A DNA stretch of 64,000 bases from Eubacteriales bacterium (GCA_030539395.1 JAUNSC010000011.1:1-64000); one strand, 5' to 3'. Counted from the first letter of the stretch, positions 53,489-63,252 are shown. Made by a program: numbers and translations. The notes: generated by a model from the sequence alone, not told the origin.

Positions 53489-53525
53489 AATTTACCTCTT
53501 TTCATTATATTTCAATCCAAACCGT

Positions 53526-54494
53526 TTATACGGCAGGAATGTAATGTGTTTTTGTGTAATTCAGCCATTCCTGGCAATATTCCGGTTCCAGATGGACACC
53601 ATCCTGGGAGGCACCCTGGATAAGAGAGTGGCTGCCATCGGAAAGTACTTCATTTAAGTTTATGTAATGATAGCCTTCTTCCTGGCACATCCGCAGAATT
53701 TCAAGGTTTACGGCATCTACGTTTGCATTATTTACATAATCGCCTGTTGTTACAAGTGATTCTTCCACGTAAACGACAGAGTAAACATATACAACCGGAT
53801 CGGCCGAAGAAGAACAGGTTTTGATATCTGCAAGAACTTTACGGTAATTCTCTCTCACATCATCCATATTATATGCCCCCAGTTCATTAGTGCCGAGCAT
53901 CATATAGATTTTGGAGTAGTTGAGATTTTTCAGAGCATCCATTACCAGTACGTTGCCCCTGGCTGTGGCAATCTGAGCATCTGTATAAAAATTCTCAAGT
54001 TCCATACCCACAGCGGTTACAAAACTGCCTTTTGTTATACCCGACAGATTGCGGAAGCCTTCCATGCGGGAATCTCCGATAAATACAGCGTCTTCAAAAT
54101 AAGATTCATCAATCGCGGCTGCCTGTTCGGGAACGACAGATGTCATATATGCATCTCCCCCATCGGGAAGGCCGTTGCTGCGGTCCGGAACTTCCGGCCG
54201 GTCTTCAGTTTGGTCTTCTGTAGATTTCTCGTTTTGTTCAGAAGCTGTATCCGGCTCAGATTCCATTTCTGTGGTTTCTGTCTCAGATTCTGTTTCTTCA
54301 GGCAGGAGATTGGCGCTTGCAAAGACTTCTTCTTCTTCAGCGTGAATCTGTTCCTGTATGCTTTGACGAGAAAATAAGCTAATCAGGCTTTTCCCTTCGA
54401 ATACCAAAAGGACCAGGACGATTAGCGTTAAAGCGTTTATAATCAAACCATTGCGGCGTTCACGCCGGGTGGGTTTTCTTTTCTTTTGTTCCAT
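53526..54494 (-). CDS. Membrane-anchored SGNH/GDSL hydrolase
   Basis: 322 residues. A single membrane helix (about 14-33), then an acidic Ser/Thr/Glu-rich linker (about 55-105), then the SGNH domain: VFIGDSRMEGF (block I with the nucleophilic serine), GTNELG (block III Asn) and DGVHLEPEYCQEW (block V Asp/His). Probably an esterase acting on surface acyl groups. Divergently transcribed from the MBOAT gene. Confidence 0.88.
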   Translation of the reverse strand: MEQKKRKPTRRERRNGLIINALTLIVLVLLVFEGKSLISLFSRQSIQEQIHAEEEEVFASANLLPEETESETETTEMESEPDTASEQNEKSTEDQTEDRPEVPDRSNGLPDGGDAYMTSVVPEQAAAIDESYFEDAVFIGDSRMEGFRNLSGITKGSFVTAVGMELENFYTDAQIATARGNVLVMDALKNLNYSKIYMMLGTNELGAYNMDDVRENYRKVLADIKTCSSSADPVVYVYSVVYVEESLVTTGDYVNNANVDAVNLEILRMCQEEGYHYINLNEVLSDGSHSLIQGASQDGVHLEPEYCQEWLNYTKTHYIPAV

Positions 54495-54664
54495 TGTTTC
54501 CCCTCATTCTAAATAATAATCCCCTGTGCAGACAACAATAAATCGTTGTTTTTTGACATAGTCTATTATATAATAAATGCGGTGAAAGTAAATAGGTTTC
54601 GGCAAAAATTAATAAAAATTAATAATTTGGTCTGACACCGGAAAATAAATAACAGGAGTCAAAA

Positions 54665-56083
54665 ATGGTATTTAGCAGTTTATTATTTCTGTTCCGTTTT
54701 CTCCCGGCAGTGCTGATACTTTATTATGTATCGCCGGTAAAATTCAGGAACATTATCTTGTTTTTATTCAGCCTCTTTTTCTATGCATGGGGAGAGCCGA
54801 AATATGTTTTTCTGATGCTCTGCTCCATAACAATTGATTACATAATTGGTAAAAAAATTGAAAAAAGTAATATGGAGAATCAAAAAGGGCAGGCCCGCGG
54901 ATGGATGATGGCGTCAGTCATCTATAATTTGTCGGTGCTGGGATTTTTTAAGTATGCGGATTTTCTGATCGGGAGTGTGAACGGGATTTTGGGAACTTCC
55001 ATGCCGCTTCCGGGCATCCCGCTTCCTATCGGAATTTCGTTCTTTACTTTCCAGACAATGTCTTACACGATTGATGTGTACAGAGGTGTGACACAGGCAC
55101 AAAAAAGCTGGCTTAATTATGGTACGTACGTATCCATGTTCCCGCAGCTTATCGCGGGACCGATTGTACAGTACAAGACGATTGCAAGCCAGCTGAGGGA
55201 ACGAAAGGAATCCACAGAAGATTTTGTATCAGGTATCCACCGGTTTATGATCGGTGCAGGCAAAAAAGTGCTGCTGGCTAACAATATCGGTGTTTTGTGG
55301 GATACGGTATCATCTATGCCTGCTGGCAGCCTCCCGGTGGCAACGGCATGGCTGGGAGCTGCAGCATATACATTCCAGATTTATTTTGATTTTTCGGGAT
55401 ATTCTGATATGGCTATCGGACTTGGCCGGATGTTCGGATTTCATTTCCTTGAGAACTTTAATTATCCGTATGTCTCCAAAAGCATTACAGAATTTTGGAG
55501 AAGATGGCATATTTCCCTCGGTTCCTGGTTCAGAGAGTATGTGTATATCCCTCTTGGGGGAAACCGTATGGGAGTTTTAAAACAGATCCGCAATATTGCT
55601 ATTGTATGGATGCTGACGGGAATCTGGCATGGGGCCAGCTGGAATTTTGTCCTTTGGGGCGTATATTACGGGATATTGCTTATTTTAGAAAAATTTGTGT
55701 TTGGGAAATATCTGAAAAAACTGCCGGCTGCAGCACAGGTAGTCTATGCAATATTTTTTGTTATGATCGGCTGGATGATTTTTGCATTTGATCGCATGGG
55801 AGCGGGAATGATATATATTGGTTCCATGTTTGGTGCGGGCGGCGGATTTGCGGACAGCACGACAATCTATCTGCTTTATAACTATGCAGTTTTGCTGGCG
55901 GTCCTGATTCTGGGCGTGACAGAGCTTCCCGGGAAGATTGCCGGATATGTGATACAGAAAACAGGAGAGGCTTCATGGATAAACACTGTGATCAGATGTG
56001 CGTTTTATGGCGGGATTTTTCTGCTTTCAGTGGCTTATCTGGTGGATGCAAGCTATAACCCGTTTTTATACTTCAGATTTTAG
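54665..56083 (+). CDS. MBOAT-family O-acyltransferase (AlgI-like)
   Basis: 472 residues, about ten membrane helices. Catalytic and family features: YISVSPVKFRNIILFLFS-type start, PQLIAGPIVQY, SKSITEFWRRWHISLGSWFREYVYIPLGGNR and the catalytic histidine in WMLTGIWHGASWNFVLWG. AlgI/DltB-type proteins move acyl groups across the membrane to polysaccharides. Next gene starts 15 bp later and encodes the DHHW partner. Confidence 0.92.
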   Translation: MVFSSLLFLFRFLPAVLILYYVSPVKFRNIILFLFSLFFYAWGEPKYVFLMLCSITIDYIIGKKIEKSNMENQKGQARGWMMASVIYNLSVLGFFKYADFLIGSVNGILGTSMPLPGIPLPIGISFFTFQTMSYTIDVYRGVTQAQKSWLNYGTYVSMFPQLIAGPIVQYKTIASQLRERKESTEDFVSGIHRFMIGAGKKVLLANNIGVLWDTVSSMPAGSLPVATAWLGAAAYTFQIYFDFSGYSDMAIGLGRMFGFHFLENFNYPYVSKSITEFWRRWHISLGSWFREYVYIPLGGNRMGVLKQIRNIAIVWMLTGIWHGASWNFVLWGVYYGILLILEKFVFGKYLKKLPAAAQVVYAIFFVMIGWMIFAFDRMGAGMIYIGSMFGAGGGFADSTTIYLLYNYAVLLAVLILGVTELPGKIAGYVIQKTGEASWINTVIRCAFYGGIFLLSVAYLVDASYNPFLYFRF

Positions 56084-56098
56084 AAAGTGGAGAACATT

Positions 56099-57241
56099 AT
56101 GAAGAAAAAACAGCAATGGGTCATAATCGTATTCTTTCTGCTGATGATTTTTGGATTTACGTTTGCCGGACTGGTAAAGCCGGATACGGATTTCTCTGAA
56201 AAAGAAAACCGTGTGCTGGCAAAAATGCCGGAAGTGGATCTGGAAGATATTTTTGATGGAACTTTTTCCGCCGATTATGAGACATACCTGACGGACCAGT
56301 TTTTTTTCCGGGACAGCTGGATTGGAATAAAGACAAAGACAGAACGTCTTGCAGGAAAACAGGAAATAAACGATATCTACTTTGCAGATGATGGATATCT
56401 GATCGAAAAACATACAGGCGATTTTGAAACCGCCACAGCAGAGCAGAACGTTAAAACTCTGTCAGCATTTTTGGAAGAGCAGGTAAATAATTACGGTGCA
56501 GATCATGTGACGGCAATGATCGCTCCAAATGCAGTGAGTATATTAAAAGATAAACTGCCGCCTTTTGCAGTGTGCGTGCAGGAAGATGAATATCTGGATG
56601 AAATAGTCCGGAGTCTGCCTGAAGGAACATTTCTGGATCTGCGGGATGTGCTGGAAGAACATTGTGAAGAATACATATATTATCGTACAGATCATCACTG
56701 GACAACTTTGGGGGCGCGGTATGCATATGATGCCTGGGCGCGGAAGACAGCTTTGAATGCTTTGCCCGCGCAAAACTATGAGAGAGAAGTTTTGACAGAT
56801 ATATTTTACGGTACGGTGGAAGCGAAGGTTGGTTATCCGGTCCGGGCTGATGTGATAGAACGGTGGAATCCGAAAACAGAGGTACCGTATACGCTGTCTT
56901 ATAACCATAAGACGGAGGAAGTTAAGGATAGCCTGTATGAGGAAAGCAGTCTCGGGACGCGGGATAAATATGCTGTTTTTTTTGGCGGAAATCAGCCCCT
57001 TACTGAAATAAAGACACAGGCGGGAACCGGAAGAAGGCTTCTGGTCATCAAAGATTCTTATGCCCACTGTTTTGTGCCTTTCGCAGTACAGGATTTTGAC
57101 GAAATTTCAATGATTGATTTGCGATATTTTAATGAAAGCCTGAAAGAATATATGGAAAACAATGATTTTTCGGATATACTGTTTTTATATAATGCATCCG
57201 GGTTTGCACAGGACAGTGCAGTTGTGAAACTTGGAAATTAA
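56099..57241 (+). CDS. DHHW-family (AlgX/AlgJ-like) acetyltransferase partner
   Basis: 380 residues from ATG 56099 (GTGGAGAA upstream). N-terminal membrane anchor (about 6-24), then an extracytoplasmic SGNH-like domain. The motif YYRTDHHWTTLGARYAYDAW gives the family its name and corresponds to the AlgJ/AlgX DxHW catalytic element; the nucleophilic serine is likely in VIKDSYAHCF near residue 310. It would transfer acyl groups supplied by MBOAT to an extracellular polymer. thyA starts 11 bp later. Confidence 0.88.
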   Translation: MKKKQQWVIIVFFLLMIFGFTFAGLVKPDTDFSEKENRVLAKMPEVDLEDIFDGTFSADYETYLTDQFFFRDSWIGIKTKTERLAGKQEINDIYFADDGYLIEKHTGDFETATAEQNVKTLSAFLEEQVNNYGADHVTAMIAPNAVSILKDKLPPFAVCVQEDEYLDEIVRSLPEGTFLDLRDVLEEHCEEYIYYRTDHHWTTLGARYAYDAWARKTALNALPAQNYEREVLTDIFYGTVEAKVGYPVRADVIERWNPKTEVPYTLSYNHKTEEVKDSLYEESSLGTRDKYAVFFGGNQPLTEIKTQAGTGRRLLVIKDSYAHCFVPFAVQDFDEISMIDLRYFNESLKEYMENNDFSDILFLYNASGFAQDSAVVKLGN

Positions 57242-57252
57242 AGGAGGAGACC

Positions 57253-58095
57253 ATGAGTTACGCTGATAAATTGTTCAAAGAGACCTGCCGTGATATACTG
57301 GAGAATGGTACGGATACCAGAGGCGAAAAAGTGCGGCCCAAATGGGAGGATACTGGTGAGCCTGCCTACACGATAAAGAAGTTTGGGGTGGTAAACCGCT
57401 ATGATCTGCGAAAAGAATTTCCGGCGATAACGTTAAGAAAAGTGGCATTGAAAAGTGCGATGGATGAGATCCTCTGGATTTACCAGAAAAAATCTAATAA
57501 TGTACATGATCTCGGCAGTCATATCTGGGACAGCTGGGCTGATGAAAACGGAAGCATTGGAACCTGTTACGGAGATGTGATCCGAAGAAAGTTCATTTAC
57601 AAAGGAGAAGAGACGGATCAGATGGATTATGTGCTGCGCCAGCTCCGGGAAAATCCTTACAGCCGCAGGATCATGACAAATATGTATCAGTTTGAATATC
57701 TTCATTCCGGCGGACTCGATCCGTGCTGCTATAGTATGACGTATAATGTGACAAAAACCCGGGATGGCCTGGTGCTTAACGGAGTACTCAACCAGAGGAG
57801 CCAGGATATGCTGACGGCTAATGGATGGAATGTGTGTCAGTATGCCATACTTTTAATGATGGTGGCACAGGTGAATCATATGATTCCTGGAGAACTGCTT
57901 CATATCATTGCAGATGCTCATATTTATGACAGGCATGTGCCTATGGTAAAAGAGCTGATGGAGAGAGAAGAATATCCGGCGCCAAAGGTACGGCTTAATC
58001 CGGAAATAAAGGATTTTTACAAATTTACAGTGGATGATCTGCATGTAGAAGACTATGAGACAGGACCGCAGATGAAGATACCGGTTGCGGTATAA
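57253..58095 (+). CDS. thyA: Thymidylate synthase (ThyA)
   Basis: 280 residues, standard ThyA length. Methylates dUMP with methylenetetrahydrofolate, giving dihydrofolate. The catalytic cysteine is C158 in DPCCYSM, where the more usual sequence is PPCH; a second cysteine (C159) occupies the histidine place. NQRSQDMLTANGWN and HIYDRHVPMVKE are conserved. AAAGGAGGAGACC before ATG. folA follows, so methylation and dihydrofolate reduction are coupled. Confidence 0.96.
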   Translation: MSYADKLFKETCRDILENGTDTRGEKVRPKWEDTGEPAYTIKKFGVVNRYDLRKEFPAITLRKVALKSAMDEILWIYQKKSNNVHDLGSHIWDSWADENGSIGTCYGDVIRRKFIYKGEETDQMDYVLRQLRENPYSRRIMTNMYQFEYLHSGGLDPCCYSMTYNVTKTRDGLVLNGVLNQRSQDMLTANGWNVCQYAILLMMVAQVNHMIPGELLHIIADAHIYDRHVPMVKELMEREEYPAPKVRLNPEIKDFYKFTVDDLHVEDYETGPQMKIPVAV

Positions 58096-58143
58096 GATAC
58101 ACAAAGTAATGAATTCTGCAGGCACGGCACAGGAGGAAAAAAG

Positions 58144-58641
58144 ATGAACATTATTGTTGCAGTAGATAAAAACTGGGCGATTGGATATGAAAATAAACTG
58201 CTGGTAAGCATCCCGGCGGACATGAAGTTCTTTCGTGAGACAACTATGGGAAAAATTGTTGTTATGGGAAGAAAGACACTGGAGAGTTTTCCGGGCGGAC
58301 TTCCATTGAAAAAAAGAACAAATATCGTACTTACAAAGGACGAAAGATATCACGTGGACGGCGCAATTATGGTTCACAGTGTGGAAGAGCTGCTGGAGGA
58401 ACTGAAACAATATGACAGTGAAGATGTTTATATAATTGGCGGCGACAGCATTTACCATCAGTTGCTGCCATATTGTGATACGGCTCATGTGACGAAGATT
58501 GATCATGCATATGCGGCAGATTCGTACTTCCCGAATTTGGATGAAATGCCGCAGTGGAGGATCGCGGCAGACAGTGAGGAGCAGACATATTTTGATCTGG
58601 AATATCATTTTCTTCTATATAAAAGAGAAGGAATCAGATAA
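58144..58641 (+). CDS. folA: Dihydrofolate reductase
   Basis: 165 residues. Regenerates tetrahydrofolate from the dihydrofolate made by ThyA. IVAVDKNWAIGYENKLLVSIPADMKFFRETTMGK (substrate and NADPH loops), VVMGRKTLESFPGGLPLKKRTN and VYIIGGDSIYHQLLPY are canonical. ATG after AGGAGGAAAAAAG. Confidence 0.97.
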   Translation: MNIIVAVDKNWAIGYENKLLVSIPADMKFFRETTMGKIVVMGRKTLESFPGGLPLKKRTNIVLTKDERYHVDGAIMVHSVEELLEELKQYDSEDVYIIGGDSIYHQLLPYCDTAHVTKIDHAYAADSYFPNLDEMPQWRIAADSEEQTYFDLEYHFLLYKREGIR

Positions 58642-58666
58642 AGTTATCAAAAAAACCAAAAATAGT

Positions 58667-58695
58667 TTGCTTATTATGCATTTTTTTGATATACT
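58667..58695 (+). promoter_or_regulatory. Promoter for asnB
   Basis: TTGCTT (58667-58672), 17-bp spacer, TATACT (58690-58695). Confidence 0.65.
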
Positions 58696-58750
58696 AGGTA
58701 GCTGTAATAAAGACTGATATAACAGGCAGTTTGTAAAAGAGGAAAAAGAA

Positions 58751-60595
58751 ATGTGCGGAATAGCAGGATTTGTAGGAAAACAGGAGAATAAAGAAGAGAT
58801 TTTGGGAAAGATGATGGATGTCATCAAGCACCGGGGACCAGACTCTGAAGGCAAATATACTACAGAGGATGTGGCATTCGGATTTCGCCGTTTGAGTATT
58901 ATTGACCTGGAAAGCGGTTCCCAGCCCATGTTCAATGAAGATGGGGAAATTGCTCTGATTTTTAATGGAGAGATATACAACAGCCCTGAACTGCGTGAGC
59001 GGTTTAAAGAGAAAGGCCATATATTTGCAAACCGCTCTGATTCAGAGACTCTGATTCACGGCTATGAAGAATACGGCGAGAAACTGGTTCATGAACTTCG
59101 TGGAATGTTTGGATTCGCCATCTGGGATAATCGAAAAAAGAGCCTGTTTATGGCCAGAGATTTTTTTGGAATTAAACCGGTTTATTATGCAATGATAAAT
59201 GGTAACCTTGTATTTGGTTCTGAAATAAAAAGTATTCTGGAATTCCCGGGATACAAAAAAGAAGTGAACGCAGAAGCACTGGAACAGTATCTTTCTTTCC
59301 AGTATTCGAATCTCCCGGAGACTTTTTTTAAAGGGATATACCGATTGATGCCAGGGCATTATCTGACATACAGAAATGGGGAATTGAATGTAACGCAGTA
59401 TTTTGATCCGACACTTGAACCGGTATCAAAAGACAGTCAGGAAGAAATCGTGAAAAAGCTGACCGATGTGCTGGAAGACTCTGTGGAGAAGCATATGCTG
59501 GCAGATGTGGAAGTGGGAGCTTTCCTTTCAAGCGGTGTAGATTCCAGTTACATCGCGGCTAAGTATTCCGGAAAGAAGACATTTACGGTTGGTTTCTTTG
59601 ATAAGAATAATCAGTACAATGAGACTCACTATGCGGAAGAGTGTGCAGCATTTCTGGGGCTCGAAAACTATAGTCATACCATAACAGAAGAAGAATACTG
59701 GGGCGAGATGCCGAAGATCATGTATCATATGGATGAACCTCTGGCAGACCCGGCGGCCATAGCGCTTTATTTTGTGGCAAGAGAAGCGGCAAAATATGTA
59801 AAAGTTGTAACTTCGGGAGAGGGCGCGGATGAATTCTTCGGAGGCTATACGATTTACCGGGAACCGTTGGCGCTGCGCTGGGTGGAATGGCTTCCTTTAA
59901 AATTCCGTAAATCTGTTGCAAATCTGGCAGAAAAGCTTCCGGAGGGAATGAAGGGAAGAAGCTTTCTGATACGTGCAAGCAAGCCGGTACAGGAGCGTTT
60001 CATTGGAAATGCAAATATTTTTACGGAGGCAGAACGAAAAAAGATTCTGAAAGTAAAAACAAAAGCAGTCAGTCCGAAGAAACTTCTGGCTCCTGAATAT
60101 AAGAAAATGAGACGATACGATGATACCACAAAGATGCAGTATATCGATCTGACGAATTGGCTCCCGGGGGATATTCTGCTGAAAGCAGATAAAATGAGTA
60201 TGGCTCATTCTCTTGAACTTCGTGTGCCATTCCTTGATAAAGAGGTATTCAATGTGGCAAGAACAATGCGCACAAATATGAAACTTAAGAAAAGGACAAC
60301 AAAGTTTTCATTTCGTCGTGTGGCTGAGCCTGTTTTGCCGGAATTTACTACAAATAAGAAAAAACTTGGCTTTCCGGTACCGATCAGAGTGTGGCTGAAA
60401 GAAGATATGGGTTACGGAAAAGTAAAAGAGGCTTTTCAGGGTGAAACTGCAAAAAAATATTTTGACACAAGTGCTATTGTGCAGCTGCTGGATGATCATA
60501 AAATGGGTATACGGGATAACAGCCGGAAGATCTGGACAGTTTACACATTCCTGGTATGGCATCAGGTATTCTTTGAAGGAGAAGGAATAGCATGA
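58751..60595 (+). CDS. asnB: Asparagine synthase (glutamine-hydrolysing)
   Basis: 614 residues. Glutaminase domain with catalytic C2 (MCGIAGFVG) and the glutamine-binding FNGEIYN/SDSETLIHGYEEYG motifs, then a synthetase domain with PP-loop FLSSGVDSSYIA (about 256-267). Makes asparagine from aspartate, ATP and glutamine. Stop overlaps the start of the methyltransferase gene by 4 bp. Confidence 0.96.
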   Translation: MCGIAGFVGKQENKEEILGKMMDVIKHRGPDSEGKYTTEDVAFGFRRLSIIDLESGSQPMFNEDGEIALIFNGEIYNSPELRERFKEKGHIFANRSDSETLIHGYEEYGEKLVHELRGMFGFAIWDNRKKSLFMARDFFGIKPVYYAMINGNLVFGSEIKSILEFPGYKKEVNAEALEQYLSFQYSNLPETFFKGIYRLMPGHYLTYRNGELNVTQYFDPTLEPVSKDSQEEIVKKLTDVLEDSVEKHMLADVEVGAFLSSGVDSSYIAAKYSGKKTFTVGFFDKNNQYNETHYAEECAAFLGLENYSHTITEEEYWGEMPKIMYHMDEPLADPAAIALYFVAREAAKYVKVVTSGEGADEFFGGYTIYREPLALRWVEWLPLKFRKSVANLAEKLPEGMKGRSFLIRASKPVQERFIGNANIFTEAERKKILKVKTKAVSPKKLLAPEYKKMRRYDDTTKMQYIDLTNWLPGDILLKADKMSMAHSLELRVPFLDKEVFNVARTMRTNMKLKKRTTKFSFRRVAEPVLPEFTTNKKKLGFPVPIRVWLKEDMGYGKVKEAFQGETAKKYFDTSAIVQLLDDHKMGIRDNSRKIWTVYTFLVWHQVFFEGEGIA

Positions 60596-61461
60596 CAAGA
60601 GATGAATTTCAAAAACTATCACAGGATATTATAATATTGGACGGAGCTACAGGATCAAATATGATAAAAGCCGGAATGCCCAGGGGAATAAGCACGGAAA
60701 AGTGGATCCTGGAGCATCCGGAGATATTAATTTCCCTGCAGAGAGATTATGTGGAGGCAGGCAGCCAGGTTGTAATGGCGCCAACGTTTGGAGCAAACAG
60801 GAGGACTCTTGCCATGCATGGGCTGGAAGGACAGCTGGAGGAAATGAACCGCCGTCTGGTACAGATATCTCAGGAAGCGGTAGAGGGGAGAGCCTATGTG
60901 GCAGGGGATTTGTCTACGGGAGGCAGAGCGCTGGGCTCTGCGGAAGATGCTACATATGAAGAAGCGCTGGAGCGTTATAAAGAGCAGATATTCTGTCTTG
61001 CAAAAGCGGGAGCAGATCTTTTGATAGCAGAGACGATGATAGATATGGATGAGACGACTGCAGCTGTGGAAGCGGCACATGAAGTCTGTGACCTTCCTGT
61101 TTTATGCAGTATGACAGTAGAGGCGGATGGAAGCATTTTTGCCGGCGGCAGCGCGGCAGAGGCAGTGGAAATGCTGCAGGAAGTGGGAGCGGATGCAGTT
61201 GGGATCAATTGTTCTGTAGGACCGGATCAGCTTCCGGCGGTGGTGGCAAATATGAAAAAAGTCGCCCGGGTGCCGATCATTGTAAAACCCAACGCCGGTA
61301 TGCCGCAAATTACAGAAAAAGGAGAAGCCCTCTACAGCATGGCACCGGAGGACTTCGGAAAATATATGAAAACTCTGGTGGATGCCGGAGCCGGAATTAT
61401 CGGGGGCTGCTGCGGCACCACTCCGGAATATATCAGGGAAATGTGTAAGTACATCAGATAA
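60592..61461 (+). CDS. Homocysteine S-methyltransferase family protein
   Basis: 289 residues, Zn-dependent Pfam S-methyl_trans fold as in the N-terminal domain of MetH. ILDGATGSNMIKAGMPRG at the start, zinc ligand cysteine in GINCSVGP and the paired cysteines in GGCCGTTPEYI (about 274-282). It probably moves a methyl group to homocysteine, using an unidentified donor; the cobalamin and activation domains of MetH are absent. Overlaps asnB by 4 bp. Confidence 0.88.
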   Translation: MTRDEFQKLSQDIIILDGATGSNMIKAGMPRGISTEKWILEHPEILISLQRDYVEAGSQVVMAPTFGANRRTLAMHGLEGQLEEMNRRLVQISQEAVEGRAYVAGDLSTGGRALGSAEDATYEEALERYKEQIFCLAKAGADLLIAETMIDMDETTAAVEAAHEVCDLPVLCSMTVEADGSIFAGGSAAEAVEMLQEVGADAVGINCSVGPDQLPAVVANMKKVARVPIIVKPNAGMPQITEKGEALYSMAPEDFGKYMKTLVDAGAGIIGGCCGTTPEYIREMCKYIR

Positions 61462-62235
61462 TCAGCGATCAGACTGGAAGACCGGATCTGCGGGATAGCC
61501 GCCCCGGTCTTTTTGCATGCAGCGCTGCACACTGTCACGGGAATTTCCCCAATCCTTATCTTTATTGCGGTAATCATATTTTTCTGTAAACCAGGTAACT
61601 TCATCCTGAAGCCGTTTCATATTTTCCTGCATCAGAGAAAACAGAACCGGATAAAATTCATTTTTCTGCCTGTCGTTCAGTTTGTTTTCTGCTGTCTCCA
61701 CAAGATGGGCAAAATGATGCAGGCAGAACCCTTTGCTGCTTTTAAAGAGGTCTGAAAACTCAGGACTGTTCACATATAATTCAAAAAAAGTATCAATATA
61801 GCGTCCGTAATTGGAATGGATATGGTCACAGACATAGCAGTGTGATTCATTTTCAGCAACCCAGGCACCGATGGATGTGCGGGGGAGTTCTGTGTCAGGT
61901 GATGTTTTTTTCATTTTTTTCAAAAAAGAAGACTTTGCCGGAGAAAAATGTCTGATCTGCCCGGATAATTCTTCATTCAATTTTTTAAAGTGAGTACTGA
62001 GGATCAGCGCACTGCCAAGCCGGTTGCCATAATCAAACATCATTTTATAGTGATGACGGCAAAAACCCAGTTTATCTGTCTGGGAACGGACATCATCTTC
62101 CATGTATGAGGCTCCGCTGCCAAGCGCAAAATTAATAGCATGTTGTTCCAGATTGCGCTCAATAAAGCAAAACGGACACTCATCATTTGCTTTAAAAGCA
62201 TCCATTAAGGGGATGGTATAAATTGACTCTTTCAC
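61462..62235 (-). CDS. DUF6062-like cysteine/histidine-rich protein
   Basis: 257 residues from the GTG at 62235, preceded by AGGAGGTCTCAC. Four metal-site-like pairs are regularly placed: CPFC, CRHH, CYVCDH and CLHH (about residues 21-24, 60-63, 133-138, 171-174), suggesting two zinc- or haem-binding units. No known function; I recall the clostridial DUF6062 family having this pattern. Single gene, convergent with the methyltransferase, whose terminator overlaps its 3' end. Confidence 0.7.
   Translation of the reverse strand: MKESIYTIPLMDAFKANDECPFCFIERNLEQHAINFALGSGASYMEDDVRSQTDKLGFCRHHYKMMFDYGNRLGSALILSTHFKKLNEELSGQIRHFSPAKSSFLKKMKKTSPDTELPRTSIGAWVAENESHCYVCDHIHSNYGRYIDTFFELYVNSPEFSDLFKSSKGFCLHHFAHLVETAENKLNDRQKNEFYPVLFSLMQENMKRLQDEVTWFTEKYDYRNKDKDWGNSRDSVQRCMQKDRGGYPADPVFQSDR
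61478..61514 (+). terminator. Terminator of the asnB operon, overlapping the convergent gene's 3' end
   Basis: AAGACCGG pairs with CCGGTCTT; an inner GCGG/CCGC stem closes the loop and T5 follows. The hairpin lies inside the last codons of the DUF6062-like gene. Confidence 0.82.
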
Positions 62236-62430
62236 GTGAGACCTCCTGTAAAACATTTATTGATGCCGGAAGCGATTTGAGGACATCATATATATAATAC
62301 AGTATACTACGTTTATCAGGTGACTGCAAGCGGCTGCAAATGATATCACAGGGACAGGAGACCGGGAGATTAAGAAGGGAAAACTTGAAATAAAAACCGG
62401 AGAATGATATACTGAAAGGAAAATTGCAGG

Positions 62431-63252
62431 ATGGTCAGTATGGATAAAGAGACTACAAACCGTATGAAAGCAGAATTTGCAGATCGAAGGGACGGCCTGG
62501 AACCGGTGCGATTGAATAAATATCTTGCCCAGGCAGGAATGTGTTCCAGAAGAGAGGCAGACAGGCTGATTGAAGAAGGAAAGGTCCTTGTGGACGGAAA
62601 AACAGCACAAATGGGTCAGAAAGTATTACCGACACAGGATGTGCGGGTAGAAGGCAGGGCTGCAGCACCGGAAAAGGAGATGATCCTTCTGGCTGTGAAT
62701 AAACCGAAGGGCGTTGTCTGTACCACAGAAAAAAAGTGGAATGATCTGACGATAGACACATTTCTTGATTATCCAAAACGTGTTTTTTCAGTAGGAAGAC
62801 TGGACAAGGATTCAGAGGGGCTGCTTCTAATGACAAATAACGGAGAGCTGCAGGATGAAATCATGCGGGCAGCAAATTTCCACGAAAAGGAATATGTGGT
62901 GGAAGTAGACAGGCCTTTTGATAAAGAATTTTTGGATAAAATGAAGCGGGGCGTATATTTGAAAGAATTGGGAGTGAAGACCAGATCCTGCAAAATCAAA
63001 AAAACAGGTAAAAATGAGTTTGTAATTACACTGACCCAGGGACTTAACAGGCAGATACGCAGGATGTGTGAGGAACTGGGATATCATGTAACTTCGCTGA
63101 AAAGAATAAGGATAATGAATATACATCTTGGAAATCTGCCTGTTGGTAAATACCGGGAAGTGGCGGATGAAGAAATGGAAGAATTGTATGAAATCTTAAA
63201 AGTAAAAAGAAAGGATGCAAAGTGTGGAAGCGGCAAAGCAAAAAATAGATGA
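62431..63252 (+). CDS. Pseudouridine synthase, RsuA/RluF family (23S rRNA)
   Basis: 273 residues. S4 RNA-binding domain (RLNKYLAQAGMCSRREADRLIEEGKVLVDG) then the pseudouridine synthase domain with the catalytic aspartate D125 in VGRLDKDSEGLLLM. RQIRRM and LKRIRIMNI support RluF (23S U2604) over RsuA, although RluB cannot be excluded. A basic C-terminal tail follows. ATG has AAAGGA ten nt upstream; an ATG at 62440 is an alternative. Overlaps ligA by 29 bp. Confidence 0.85.
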   Translation: MVSMDKETTNRMKAEFADRRDGLEPVRLNKYLAQAGMCSRREADRLIEEGKVLVDGKTAQMGQKVLPTQDVRVEGRAAAPEKEMILLAVNKPKGVVCTTEKKWNDLTIDTFLDYPKRVFSVGRLDKDSEGLLLMTNNGELQDEIMRAANFHEKEYVVEVDRPFDKEFLDKMKRGVYLKELGVKTRSCKIKKTGKNEFVITLTQGLNRQIRRMCEELGYHVTSLKRIRIMNIHLGNLPVGKYREVADEEMEELYEILKVKRKDAKCGSGKAKNR

